The notes beneath the pieces are model-generated. The model was not told the origin of the DNA. It did no database searches and saw only the letters and a list, made by a program, of their open reading frames with translations. DNA of 64,000 nt from Dermanyssus gallinae. Its lineage: Eukaryota > Arthropoda > Arachnida > Mesostigmata > Dermanyssidae. Shown one piece after another: positions 23,642-32,109 of the stretch. The stretch spans positions 229,501-293,500 of the forward strand of contig QVRM01001397.1 of NCBI GenBank assembly GCA_003439945.1, written 5' to 3'. Numbering within the stretch: position 1 is the first letter of the stretch; every line of letters starts with the position of its first letter. The position numbers and the translations under genes were made by a program.

Positions 23642-26604
23642 GATAGCAAAGTGTTATAAATAAACGTGCCAAACTTGCACCAAGACATAGAGAGGCGAGA
23701 CCTATACGACAGAGGAGACTAACCTACTTCGTTGATAAGATTGCCAAGAGATTTGGCAATGGCACAACAGCAGCTGTCTTGTTGCTGGTCGAGTAGCATT
23801 TTGGTGAGCGACATGAGCGTCATGGCGGAGAAGAACTCGTCGAGGTTGTTCGAGTAGGCGACGAGCAGCTCGCTTGGATGTTGCGGCACTCCGACGCCAA
23901 CGCCGAGTCCCGGCCCGCCATACGACGAATCGCCGGTGTCGTTGGACAGCGACAGCACGCCACCGGTGACATCCGATTCGATGGCGCCAATGTTGAGCTT
24001 GTGTTTGAACGGGTCGAGGGCGCCGAGGAGGCCGAGCACACGAAGCACAGCGCGCTTCATCGACTGATTGCTCTCCGTCTCGAGGATGTGCAGAAGGTTG
24101 CTGAGCAGGTTCGGATAGCGTTCGTACGGCACGACGACGAACCCGGTCGACTCGACCAGCTGGCCTAGCGTCCACAGCGACATGTCACGCTTCTCCATCG
24201 ACACGTGATCCTGCATCATCTCGAGAACGATGGGCATTAGCTCCTCGAGATAGGGACTCATTTCCGGCCCGGACACCTGGGCCTGCTCGCCTATGGCTCC
24301 CATCACAGCCACGATGACACCGACCGTCTGCGGCGACTGTGATCGTCCGGTGATTTTGGGCAGGAGCACACTGAGCACGGGCTGCATGTACGGTTTGACT
24401 AGTTTCGGCGCACTCGACAGCAGGTGAGCCAGCATTTTTGCCGACTCCTCCGTATTGCGAGACCTTCCCGAGTACTCGAGTTCTGTGAGAATCTGCACGA
24501 GTACCTTTCGTAGATGAGGCATCACATAGGCTGGATTTAGCGAGCTCAAACGCCCGATGATTATTAGCGCCTGCTCGCGGATCTCGAAAACTTCGTCATT
24601 GAGGATGAGAAACAGCGCGTCGAGGTGCTCCGCCTGGGCGAGGTGTTCGTCAAATCGATCGGTCAGTGATTCGAGAACACACCGGCGAACCTCAGCCTCG
24701 CGGTCTGTCACCCCCGCGCTCATCAGCTTAGACAGAACATCCTGAACGGTGCACATGAGCGTTGGGCTATATTGATTTGATTTTCTCATCAGATAAAGTT
24801 TTGGTGATAATACTAGACAACAAGTTCGCACTACCTCGAGTCGAATTTCAGCGTGATCCGAACCAAGACAGTACTTTGCGATGTACTTAATGAATGGAAG
24901 CAGAGAATGATCCTCAAAGTCAAACTGGCCGAGAGTTTTGAGCGCCTGCACCATTATAGTAGGTTCGGTCTGCGTTTCTGGCGGGCTCTGCGTTCTCATG
25001 GGGTCACCCGGGTGCATAAGCGGCCTTTTCATGATGCACTTGGACAAAACGTCAAGAAGATCTCGTTGGACCGCCGGCTTTAGCGAGGGAATCCGTTGAC
25101 AAATCTCGTTTAGCGTTCCGGTGAGGTGAGCTGTTAGAGGAGCGGTCAGGATAATCGACAGCAGACTCTTCACGTCCGACTCAATACTGGGACCCTTTAC
25201 ACGAACCAAGAGGGAAATGCAAGCAAATACGGCTGGCTCGGGAACGCTGCGATCCTGGCGTTTCTTGCCGGTTCCCGGAAATTTGGCATTCGTTTGGAGT
25301 GCTTCGATTATTGTGTCGACGAATGGCCGAGGGTCTCCTAGGTGCTCCTCGCCGACAGCCAGCGCAAGCATACCGACCGACAGAAAGGCGTTGCCGCGGT
25401 CCTTCTCACGCTTCAAGCACTGCTGAAGATACTGAAGGCTTCGCTCGAGGTATCGGCGGTTCACAAATGACTCGGGCGCAAATGCAGCCAAGCGGGGCAG
25501 TAGTTCCCACAGCGCCTTATGAATGAACACGTTGCGTTGATGCATCTGACGCACGACATGCGAGCATATAGTGTCAAAGCGTTCCGACAGCAAACTCTTG
25601 CAAATTTTGCTCTCCTTCGTTGGAGTTGCGTCCGATCGGGTGACGGCAGCGAGGTTTCGGGACTGCTTGACCGGTCGTTTTGTGTACTTAAATACGCGCC
25701 TGAACGTGAGTGTGTCCTTCTCTTTGTTTCGAATCACCGGGCTGCTCTTCATGATATCCTCAACCTTGTTCATCTTCTGCTCCCACTCGAGGTTCGAGAA
25801 GCGAAACAGCTCATTCAGCACGAGCAAATTGCCGTGAATAAGATTCTCCCGATTCAGGCTCTTGCCAGTCTGAGCAACGTCCTTCGATGGCGAGCTGTCT
25901 GCGAGTGCCATGAGAACGCGGTCCAGGCAGTGATCATAGTAGAGCAGTCGTTGCCGCTCCCTCGGCTCACGGACGACGATGATCCGAAAAATGGCGCTCA
26001 AAGCCTGCACCGAGCTCTGCCGAAGCTCGGGCTGTGCGTACTCGATCGGAAAGAAGATCGTCTCGAAGAAGCGCGCAAGGTACTTCGAGAAGAACGTCGG
26101 ATTGACGGTGGCCAGCTCCTTGAGGACGAGCACCGAGCTCATCGGAGCAATGCAGTTCACCGGCATCTCCTTGTCCGCCTCGAGCGCGGCCAGGGTGTCG
26201 AGCGAAGCCTGCACCTGGCTCTCGTAGTACGGCTTGGCCGCGTTGCTTGTGTAGTTCTGCACGAGCATGCCGAGCGCCTTGGCGGCAAGTATAATCACCT
26301 CGACGTCGTTTGAACCCTGGGCCGTTTTGATGTAGCTCGAGTAGTGCGCGATCGAGGCAAGATCGGACACCTGTATCAAGGCCATAATGGCCTGCATCGC
26401 ACCGCGCTTCTGGTGGTTTTCCGGCGACGACACCATCTTGAAGATGTGATCGCTGAACTCGGATATGAACGCTGCCACCTCTTCCGGAGGCAGCGAGCGG
26501 AAATCGGAGTTGACTAGCCGGGTCAACTCCTTAGCTGCCGCCGCGCGAACCTCATCCTTACGCGACTTGAGTCGCTCCACGAAGAGCGGGATGCGGCCAC
26601 GCAT
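7599..26604 (-). CDS. mTOR: Serine/threonine kinase target of rapamycin (mTOR), 16 coding exons
   Basis: TOR is the PIKK-family kinase at the core of TORC1 and TORC2, coupling nutrients to growth. Sixteen exons join in frame to 7719 nt (2572 residues; human 2549). Order: HEAT repeats (about 1-1200), FAT (about 1290-1900), FRB (about 1930-2040), kinase (about 2060-2370), an expanded Gln/Asn-rich linker (about 2370-2510) and FATC ending [11 protein letters not shown]. Catalytic motifs are intact: GDRHPSN loop, [20 protein letters not shown] residues that contact FKBP12-rapamycin appear kept (Ser in VSHELIRV, Trp in AAWDQYY). I chose ATG 26604-26602 because [15 protein letters not shown] starts where other TORs begin their GLKSR segment. 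The exon itself begins at an acceptor (26635-26634), so a 5'UTR exon lies upstream. All junctions are GT-AG; the donor at 22385 is weak. Confidence 0.96.
7721..8269 (-). other. mTOR intron 15
   Basis: AT-rich intron between the FATC exon and exon 15. It contains no repeat longer than short A/T runs and no recognised coding sequence. Confidence 0.6.
8270..8494 (-). CDS. mTOR: mTOR exon 15, linker and start of FATC
   Basis: The acceptor TTCCAG ends at 8495; the donor GTGTGT starts at 8269. It is Pro/Ser/Gln-rich with a Q5 run, then encodes [19 protein letters not shown], matching the human EALNKKAIQIINRVRDKLT helix just before FATC. The correct frame is not the longest open frame here; homology and phase decide it. 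Confidence 0.92.
9734..9834. repeat. Palindrome, about 37-nt arms around a (TA)n centre
   Basis: The left arm runs AGAAAACTATGAATGCAGCG then TTGTACGCCCTTAA. The right arm, TTAAGGGCGCACAACGCTGC then ATTCATAGTTTTCT, is its reverse complement with one mismatch. The centre is about 30 nt of alternating TA. It can form a long hairpin. Confidence 0.9.
10312..10388. repeat. (TA)n microsatellite next to mTOR exon 14 donor
   Basis: About 38 TA units in mTOR intron 14, roughly 45 nt downstream (transcription sense) of the exon 14 splice donor at 10434. Confidence 0.95.
10435..10983 (-). CDS. mTOR: mTOR exon 14, catalytic loop and expanded linker
   Basis: The acceptor GATCAG ends at 10984; the donor GTAGGT starts at 10434. 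It encodes [11 protein letters not shown] (catalytic loop), [38 protein letters not shown] and [18 protein letters not shown]. About 86 residues of low-complexity linker follow with Q5 and Q4 runs and an Asn-rich patch. The segment between NLML and SGKILH is one residue shorter than in human TOR. A (TA)n tract starts only about 45 nt past the donor. Confidence 0.95.
11625..12065 (-). CDS. mTOR: mTOR exon 13, kinase core
   Basis: The acceptor CTGCAG ends at 12066; the donor GTGAGT starts at 11624. It encodes [70 protein letters not shown] and [14 protein letters not shown]. The nucleotide-pocket segment IGWVP is intact. Confidence 0.96.
12928..13273 (-). CDS. mTOR: mTOR exon 12, end of FRB and kinase N-lobe
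   Basis: The acceptor AAACAG ends at 13274; the donor GTAATG starts at 12927. It encodes [19 protein letters not shown] (the FRB tryptophan and phenylalanine are kept), [14 protein letters not shown] [15 protein letters not shown] and [16 protein letters not shown]. It ends in the FLLKG lysine loop. Confidence 0.94.
13505..13770 (-). CDS. mTOR: mTOR exon 11, FRB domain (first part)
   Basis: The acceptor TTTGCAG ends at 13771; the donor GTATGC starts at 13504. It encodes [19 protein letters not shown] and [17 protein letters not shown], followed by [13 protein letters not shown]. The serine equivalent to human Ser2035 is present, so rapamycin-FKBP12 binding is plausible. Confidence 0.95.
14054..14353 (-). 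CDS. mTOR: mTOR exon 10, FAT C-terminal part
   Basis: The acceptor CTTGTAG ends at 14354; the donor GTAGGT starts at 14053. It encodes [41 protein letters not shown] and [17 protein letters not shown], which are among the most conserved FAT segments. Confidence 0.94.
14733..15100 (-). CDS. mTOR: mTOR exon 9, FAT domain
   Basis: The acceptor TGTATAG ends at 15101; the donor GTGAGT starts at 14732. It encodes [35 protein letters not shown] and [10 protein letters not shown]. The variable segment between NFEAIL and MREY is short here; in vertebrates it is long and Thr/Ser-rich. Confidence 0.92.
15260..15341. mobile_element. 82-bp MITE-like foldback element
   Basis: The perfect 18-nt terminal inverted repeats are CTAAGGAACACTTTATTA (15260-15277) and its reverse complement (15324-15341). 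The interior carries a second palindrome, AAGTATATATACGTATATACTT minus its ends. This is typical of a non-autonomous foldback or MITE. No transposase is present and the family is not known. Confidence 0.7.
16169..16219. repeat. Hairpin element, 19-nt arms
   Basis: CCGTACGCTATCACGCTAT (16169-16187) pairs with ATAGCGTGATAGCGTGCGG (16201-16219), with one mismatch and a 13-nt loop. It is flanked by T-rich and A-rich sequence. It may be a MITE end or an RNA hairpin. Confidence 0.8.
16729..16776. repeat. (AAT)n microsatellite
   Basis: About 15 AAT units lie in an mTOR intron, followed at about 16790 by a short TTA tract that is its inverse. Confidence 0.9.
17009..17332 (-). CDS. mTOR: mTOR exon 8, FAT domain
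   Basis: The acceptor CCGTAG ends at 17333; the donor CAA|GTACGG follows 17009. It encodes [35 protein letters not shown] and [10 protein letters not shown]. Phase 2 at the end pairs with the single G at the start of exon 9. Confidence 0.9.
17578..18033 (-). CDS. mTOR: mTOR exon 7, FAT domain
   Basis: The acceptor ATGGCAG ends at 18034; the donor GTTAGT starts at 17577. It encodes [55 protein letters not shown] and [15 protein letters not shown]. It ends on TG, which with the G of exon 8 makes the first Trp of KKWWDRLQG. Confidence 0.93.
18373..18816 (-). CDS. mTOR: mTOR exon 6, start of FAT domain
   Basis: The acceptor CCTTCAG ends at 18817; the donor GTAGGA starts at 18372. It encodes [66 protein letters not shown] and [12 protein letters not shown], all FAT signatures. 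An open frame continuing past the acceptor to 18935 is intron read-through. Confidence 0.92.
19078..19256 (-). mobile_element. tRNA-derived SINE, copy 2
   Basis: On the minus strand the head reads GCCCGGTGGCGTGGTGGCTT with B-box GGGTTCGAGCCCC. The body is GCACATTTGTATTTATG...GAAGCAATG, and the tail stem is GGCTGAGGGTCAGCC. It lies in an mTOR intron, between two (TA)n tracts, as if inserted into a longer TA repeat. Confidence 0.85.
19383..19666 (-). CDS. mTOR: mTOR exon 5, linker to FAT
   Basis: The acceptor GGTCAG ends at 19667 and the donor GTAAAT starts at 19382. It encodes [19 protein letters not shown] and [12 protein letters not shown], the latter matching the conserved DDWLEWLRRLS motif. 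The middle is Lys/Glu-rich and poorly conserved. It ends on AG of an arginine codon that exon 6 completes. Confidence 0.87.
19814..19836 (+). other. 23-nt match to the 28S rRNA R2 target site
   Basis: CGGGAGTAACTATGACTCTC then TTA equals the conserved 28S rRNA sequence just upstream of the R2/R-element insertion site, which in rDNA continues AAGGTAGCC. Here it is joined to non-rRNA GC-rich sequence and preceded by (TA)n. The match is recalled from the universal 28S sequence; no alignment was run. Confidence 0.7.
19998..20480. mobile_element. GC-rich unidentified insert with stable stem-loops
   Basis: This is sharply GC-richer than its flanks. It includes a stem CCGGGGC/GCCCCGG and a hairpin CCGGGTGACACCCGG at about 20070-20110, and ends in GGCGGGAGTGTAAGTATCTC near 20463-20482, which loosely echoes the 28S target. 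It may be the untranslated end of a retroelement, perhaps R2-like. No open frame matches a protein. Confidence 0.4.
21508..21648 (-). CDS. mTOR: mTOR exon 4, end of HEAT region
   Basis: The acceptor GTTCAG ends at 21649 and the donor AAG|GTACAA follows 21508. It encodes [20 protein letters not shown] and [15 protein letters not shown], aligning with the human LVFQLGKKYQIFIPMVNKV stretch. Both ends are in phase 0. Confidence 0.88.
21771..21822. repeat. (TA)n microsatellite in mTOR intron 3
   Basis: About 26 TA units lie between exons 3 and 4 of mTOR. The rest of this intron (21649-22385) is unique AT-rich sequence with a short (AAC)n near 22266-22306. Confidence 0.9.
22386..22714 (-). CDS. 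mTOR: mTOR exon 3, HEAT repeats
   Basis: The acceptor is CACAG and the exon starts at 22714. It encodes [36 protein letters not shown] and [18 protein letters not shown]. The 3' boundary is set at GAC|GTCCGT because it gives the phase 0 needed by exon 4 and keeps the human spacing. That donor is poor, so the end may be off by a few codons. Confidence 0.85.
23254..23496 (-). CDS. mTOR: mTOR exon 2, HEAT repeats
   Basis: The acceptor AAAG ends at 23497 and the donor GTAAGC starts at 23253. It encodes [17 protein letters not shown] and [18 protein letters not shown], the counterpart of human VQFLPQVMPTFLNV and MDEIVTLMREFWVMN. The phase is 1 at both ends. Confidence 0.92.
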
Positions 26605-26633
26605 CGCGTTCCCCGTCGTTCCTGACGACGACA
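23724..26633 (-). CDS. mTOR: mTOR exon 1 (first coding), HEAT repeats
   Basis: The CAG acceptor lies at 26636-26634 and the donor GTTAGT starts at 23723. Translation likely starts at ATG 26604 and gives 960 codons in one exon. It carries the N-terminal HEAT array: [24 protein letters not shown]-like [74 protein letters not shown] and [15 protein letters not shown]. It ends one base into a codon and splices to the GC at 23496. A frame extending past the acceptor to 26874 is intron read-through. Confidence 0.95.
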
Positions 26634-29599
26634 CTGAAACCACAACGCACTCTCCATTATATTGTGCAAGTTGGGTCATGTATACAGAATATATATATAT
26701 AGGGCTACAAAAAAGTTTTTTCGGTTTTGTCCGTAAAGAATCATTATAAAATCCGAAAAAAAATGTAGACCCAATATATATATATATATACCGCACTAGG
26801 TTTCCTCTCGAGCAAAAATTATTTTCGCGTAGATTTGTGACTTGCGCTTTCGACTTTAGTTTAATTTCGCACAAGGATGGAGCTCAATCGCACGCTTGAA
26901 TAATAATCGCATAGTTCAGCCAGTTGGAGTTCATATTTTTCAAACCGAACATTTTAATGTAACTCAGATAAGGCTACAAGTCGATTCACTCCATCTGCGT
27001 CAAACAGCTTTGGGCTCAATCTTCTTGTGCTTTCCGTCTACGGATCGGATAAAATAAACAGCAAGTCCACCGATTGCCCTATCGAGATATCAAATACAAC
27101 CAGCAGTGCGCATATTTGTGCTAGTTAAGTGGCTCTTTAAATTAAGTCTTCCTGTCCTGGAAATTTTAGCCAGGCGTTGAACTCTGCCAATCCATCAAAC
27201 GTACTAATTCACGGTTGATGCCTTCATCGCAGATACGCATTTAGTATAGATGGTTATATATTAAAAACAAAAAACAGTACTAGACAACAAAATTAAGAAA
27301 AACAACAATGCACTCGGCCCTTTCTGCATGCGTTTCAAGAAATCGTCGAATATTGTCGAATCTTTAGGCAACCGTGGAATTCATAACAAACGAGCGCAAA
27401 CATTAAGTTTTAAGCAATTTAACGCACAGTGTTGCATTGCGAACTCGACAGGGTCGTAAAAAGATATGCACAGGAACTTCTAGGCTCACAACCTTGTTCA
27501 ATACAAAATATAGACCAATGCATATATATATATATATATAGAAAGAAGCAGAGCTTAAATGCATACATTGAAGGTAGACCAGATAGCTAAGCGTAGATCA
27601 GCTATACACTGGTACTATCTACGGACATTTCCACATAACTGAAATAAGCAGTTATATCCAACATGATATATATATTTATATAAACGTGTGTGACTCGCTG
27701 ACTGCCCAGCTGGGTCGATATATCATAAAGAAGTCGCCAATACTGTAATGGCAAAATAGCAATTGTCCGCGCGATTTTTCTCACTCGTTCAACTCGCTCC
27801 GTCGTAGATCGAACGAACAATACCGTCTCAGCCGCTCAACTTGTGGTTGTTGTTGTCACACATGCACCAACATTTTAGAACGTATATCGTGGGCTCAAAC
27901 ACGCATACACATTCATACGTACACCTGTGATTAGTTGTTATCCATCACAATTCCACACAATTGGCTCATGCAGAGCTCGCAATACAACGCAAGAGAGAGA
28001 GAGAGAGAGAGACAGCAAGCAAACGAGAGAACCACGAAGCGAACGTTATGGGGGCGTAGAGGACAGAAAAGAAGAGAAATTCGCCGACAGATGTTTCGCA
28101 TGATAGACGCGAATGCATGAATGTATGTATGCGTTCATGGATGACGACTCCGGCTATTATATGGGTAGCCACTGATGAAGCAAAAAATAAAAGCGCAGTG
28201 CGCACCGATTGCCCGCCGTCAAATCGACCAAACGATTCACATCAATGAACAAAAATAACTATTCATTAGACGTAGAGTAGTTGTAGTAGTAGTAGTAGCA
28301 AGTAGAGTCAGATAGGAGAAGAAGAAAGAAAGAGGTTGTGGTTACCGGCTGGTTTCGTTACCCCGGTCGAGGTTGACTTACTTGTTGATGGTGTTTGGAC
28401 GTTTGTCAAGTTACGCAATTCATCGAGACACGCCTGCCTGATCGTTCCGTTCGTACAGTACACAGGTAATTGGGCAAACTTTGTCGTTACGTTGTTGTTG
28501 TTGTCGTTGTAGGTATTGTTGCTGCTGTTGTTGATGTTGGTGTTGTTGTCGTTGTCCTCGCTATTGTTGTTGCAGTTGCTCTGATGTTGTGATTATTGTT
28601 GTTGTTAGTTGTTGTTGTTGCTGTGATTGCTATCGTCTCAAATCACTCAGTAATAATAACAACAGCCAGTCTCGTCCAGAAATACAGTCAGCCGTCCACT
28701 GTCCGATGAACGGACACAGAGAGAGAGAGAGATATATAGGGAAAGAGCAGAGAGAGAGAGAGATAACATGGATTTGTTGCGTTCCTCCTCTCTGCTCAAT
28801 CTGGGCCAATATATCTCTATCTCTCTAGCTTTGCGCGCACACACTCTCTACGTCGCTGTCGTTAACTATTAGTATTGTTGCCCTCTATCAGTTTCGCTTC
28901 AGTTTTCACTGTATCACTCATGAACATGGCAAGGGGCGTGATACGATGACGATGATGGTGATGATGACAATGATGATGCTGACGAGAGTGGTGGTAAATA
29001 CACAACAACAACAACAACATGTCACCTTACTTTTCTACCACCGCTGCCGCCGCTACAGCAAAGCGGCTGGAGAGAGCTCACAAACAACAGCAGTCACAGG
29101 AGCAGTAGTAGCACAGAAGCCAAAATATTACCCACAACAACAACAACAACAGCAACACTACCAACAACAACAACAACAGCAACAACAACACAATAACAAC
29201 ATCTACAACAAAAACAATAACATTGCGAGATGACAGACACCGTCTGTAGAACTGCGGTTTCATACAACAGACCACAACATTAACACCAACATCACAACAA
29301 TCATTGACGAAGAAAACGACGACGACGACGACGAAGAGAGCTGACGGAAATGAGAGCGGGGCGAGGGATGATTGGTGTTGTTGTTGTTGTTGTATTTGTT
29401 CTTCGGGAATGGTGTTGAGCGGTGAAGGTGTTGAGCTTGCATTGGTGAGAGGGCTGGGTAATTCATGCTGCTGCTGCTGCGGGTGGGTGGGTGATTCCTG
29501 TTGCCGGTGGGTGACGGTGGGTGCGGTGACAATTACTTGAGTATGTTATTCAAAACAGCCGCCCACGGCAAACGGTATAAACACTTACGTAGACACTTT

Positions 29600-29621
29600 T
29601 ATATATATATATATATAATAT

Positions 29622-29675
<54 letters not shown>

Positions 29676-29681
29676 AAATAT

Positions 29682-29723
<42 letters not shown>

Positions 29724-29734
29724 TATATATATAT

Positions 29735-29771
<37 letters not shown>

Positions 29772-29772
29772 C
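29600..29772. repeat. Interrupted (TA)n array of about 170 bp
   Basis: Alternating TA is broken at intervals by AA or TT (TATAATATA), which makes overlapping short palindromes. It is the longest TA block in the window. Confidence 0.9.
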
Positions 29773-30246
29773 ATAAACTAGCGCGTATCGCCGTCTGTGG
29801 GTGCGCTTGCGAGGGCGTAGACTAAGAGCGCATCTTGTTCAAGTCTAGACGGAGCATGGATTAGAACGAAAAAACAACTTTCTCAACAAACAAAAAATGC
29901 GTTTAACACTAGACCAAAAAGACGAGACAGAGGAAGAAGAGGAGATGGAAGAAGTACAAGAAAACGAACAGAATAGACGAGAGAATCAATACATGCAACC
30001 GTATACAGCGCAACGCGAATGCGAGAGAACGCAGCCGCAACTCGCCGGTCCATTATAATGAACGAGCCACAACCGAGACGACGTTGCTAAACGACGGACG
30101 CCGCATCCGCACTTTCCGCAAAGCGACGGAAGGTCGGAGGGTTCGGCTGCGGCTGCTGCAGCAGTAGAGCGCCATCGCTCGTGACCGCCTGCCAGAGTTC
30201 CGAACGTGGCCCGCTTGAAGCTGTAAGGTAGGTTGTAATAATACTT

Positions 30247-30452
30247 TGTGGGCTGACTCTCAGCCAAGATTTAGCCAAGTCCATGGGACTGCTGTTCGCA
30301 TCATCATTGCTTCATAGACGGACGACCCCCCGAAATATATACAAATCGGTGGGGCAACGGTGGGCGGCTCGAACCCGCGCACCTGCTATGTGTCTCCTCC
30401 TTCGGTCGCGAGGCGCTGACGAATGCACCCACCACGCCACTACCGGGCAAGA
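30247..30452 (-). mobile_element. tRNA-derived SINE, copy 3
   Basis: The minus strand carries GCCCGGTAGTGGCGTGGTGG, B-box GGGTTCGAGCCG, the GTCCGTCTATGAAGCAATGA body and the tail stem GGCTGAGAGTCAGCC. This is the same family as the copies at 2110 and 19078, with small insertions. Confidence 0.82.
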
Positions 30453-30959
30453 TACAGGGTTGTGTTCGCGCATCTTCTACCGATCGCTCTAGGTAGGATC
30501 AGCGTGCGTTTGCGCGCACGACGCCGTTTTGTTTGGTCATTGCTTTGCCGCTTTCCAGAACGCCCGACAAACCTGTGGACAGTTGTCTCGCACCCGTAGA
30601 CGACGAGTGACGAGGTGAGCCAGCCTCGTTGAGTTTTATCGACTTAGAACTAGCGGATATTAGAAGATGAGCTGGGCTCTTCAATAATTCAGTGCGCTAA
30701 TTCGTGACTACGCTAGAAGTCGTCGTGTTTGTCGCTCGACTGCGTATTCTATTACATGGACGGACACTAACCGTGCTCGAACGACGGACGATTCGTTACT
30801 GTGGATTACTGCCACCATATCCGATATACGAGCTATTATAATATCGTTCCCGAGCTTAGGCTTACAATTGCATATGCATCGCCAGTTGCCTGTCTGTGGA
30901 GACGGCCTCTTGTATGACGCGATGAGATACCGTCTGACTGCTGTGTGATCGTGACAGGC

Positions 30960-31465
30960 AGATAAATTGATCAAGATATGCGCAGGCATATAAATTGATC
31001 AAGATATGCGTTGTATTGATCAATATATGCGTTGTATTGATCAATATATGCGTTGTATTGATCAATATATGCGTTGTATTAATCAATGCTATATGCATTA
31101 TATCAATCATGTTCTATGCCGTATCAAGCATGTTATCTGCGTCGTATCGAGCATGGCTACATGCGTCCCACCAATCATGTCCTATGCGTCGTATCGATCA
31201 TGTTACATGCGCCGTATCAATCATGTTATATGCGCCGTATCAATTATGCTCTATGCGTTGTGTCGATCATGTTATATGCGTCCTACCAATCATGTCCAAT
31301 GCGTCGTACAAATCATGTTCTGTGCGTCGTATCAATCATGTGCTATGTTTCATATCAATCATGTTATAAGTGATGTATCAATCATGTTATAAGCGATGTA
31401 TCAATCATGTTATAAGCGACGTATCACAATCATGTTATATGCGACGTATCACAATCATGTGTTTT
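30960..31465 (+). repeat. Tandem array of 21-23-bp units
   Basis: It begins with about four near-identical 21-bp units (TTGATCAATATATGCGTTGT plus A, 30995-31080) and passes into some sixteen degenerate units of about 23 bp, consensus near TATCAATCATGTTATATGCG plus YCG. The 23-bp period leaves all three frames open, giving spurious reading frames rich in His, Ile and Met. Confidence 0.9.
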
Positions 31466-31491
31466 TGCTGCTGCTAGCACAGGTATCGAAC

Positions 31492-31686
31492 ATGTTTGCA
31501 CCGCCTGGTCCCGAGCCGCCGCAACGCCGGCCCCGAGGTGGTCTGCTCGGACTCGCCGAATACTGGTACCACGAGCCGTTCCGCTGGAATCTGGTCAAGT
31601 CGTGGGGTTTCTTCGTCGCGGGCCTCTACTTCGCGCATGAGATCGCCGCCATCGACCTGAGTGCTTCTTCGAGCGTCCAGATCTGA
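31492..31686 (+). CDS. TOMM6: TOM6-like mitochondrial import receptor subunit
   Basis: The 64-residue protein starts at ATG 31492 and ends at TGA 31684-31686. After a Pro/Arg-rich N-terminus (residues 1-15) it has one predicted membrane helix, roughly residues 36-52 (KSWGFFVAGLYFAHEIAAI). The segment FRWNLVKSWGFFVAGLYFAH then EIAAIDL lines up with vertebrate TOMM6 (FRRNL...LGLFAAGVWLA...IDL), matching FR-NL, G-F-AG and the closing IDL. TOM6 is a small tail-anchored subunit that stabilises the TOM40 complex in the mitochondrial outer membrane. The length fits (human 74). A pyrimidine-rich acceptor ending CAG (31480-31482) sits 9 nt before the ATG, so a 5'UTR exon may lie upstream. Higher GC than its surroundings supports a real exon. 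Confidence 0.75.
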   Translation: MFAPPGPEPPQRRPRGGLLGLAEYWYHEPFRWNLVKSWGFFVAGLYFAHEIAAIDLSASSSVQI

Positions 31687-32057
31687 AGGCGACGATCGAC
31701 GTCGGCCGGTAAAATCCACCACTTGTTCAGCTGGACAGCGACTCTCTCTACAGATAGAGCGCAATCAACATCTTTGCACGGCCGTAGGAGGCATTGTCAT
31801 TCACCGTCGTGGTACGTATTCTATACAATACAAGGTCTCCATTGAAAAAGAAGTGTTGCATTGCTCCATTGAAAAAAAAATATATATATATATAGTGTGC
31901 ATTTAAAACCATGGCAGCGGGGTAAAGCAACGGAGCACCATTTCCCTAGCGAAGTTATCAAGAGAATGCGGAGACTTCCTAGCGGTCCACACTCCCTGTA
32001 ACATATCTTTGATATACAAATTGGGAATGCCTTAGCCGTCCTTGTCTTTATGCACTA

Positions 32058-32109
<52 letters not shown>

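Larger units (their letters stand above)
26634..31480. other. Region between divergent mTOR and TOM6-like genes
   Basis: No conserved coding sequence was recognised. It should contain the mTOR promoter and 5'UTR exon. Contents: (GA)n at about 27991-28012, a TTG/TTA island at about 28490-28630, (GA)n near 28719-28765, CAA/CAG islands at about 29000-29190, a 170-bp interrupted (TA)n at 29600-29772, a SINE at 30247-30452 and the tandem array at 30960-31465. Confidence 0.6.

Noticed and set aside
25519..26313. 264-codon plus-strand open frame
   Set aside because: It is antisense to the strongly conserved mTOR HEAT exon.
26640..26874. N-terminal extension of the mTOR frame
   Set aside because: It runs through a CAG acceptor into TA-rich intron sequence and has no similarity to TOR N-termini.
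31006..31392. Long His/Ile/Met-rich open frames
   Set aside because: They are produced by a 23-bp tandem repeat open in every frame; no start context or homology.
30960..31465. CRISPR-like array
   Set aside because: Units are contiguous tandem repeats without spacers, in a eukaryotic genome.
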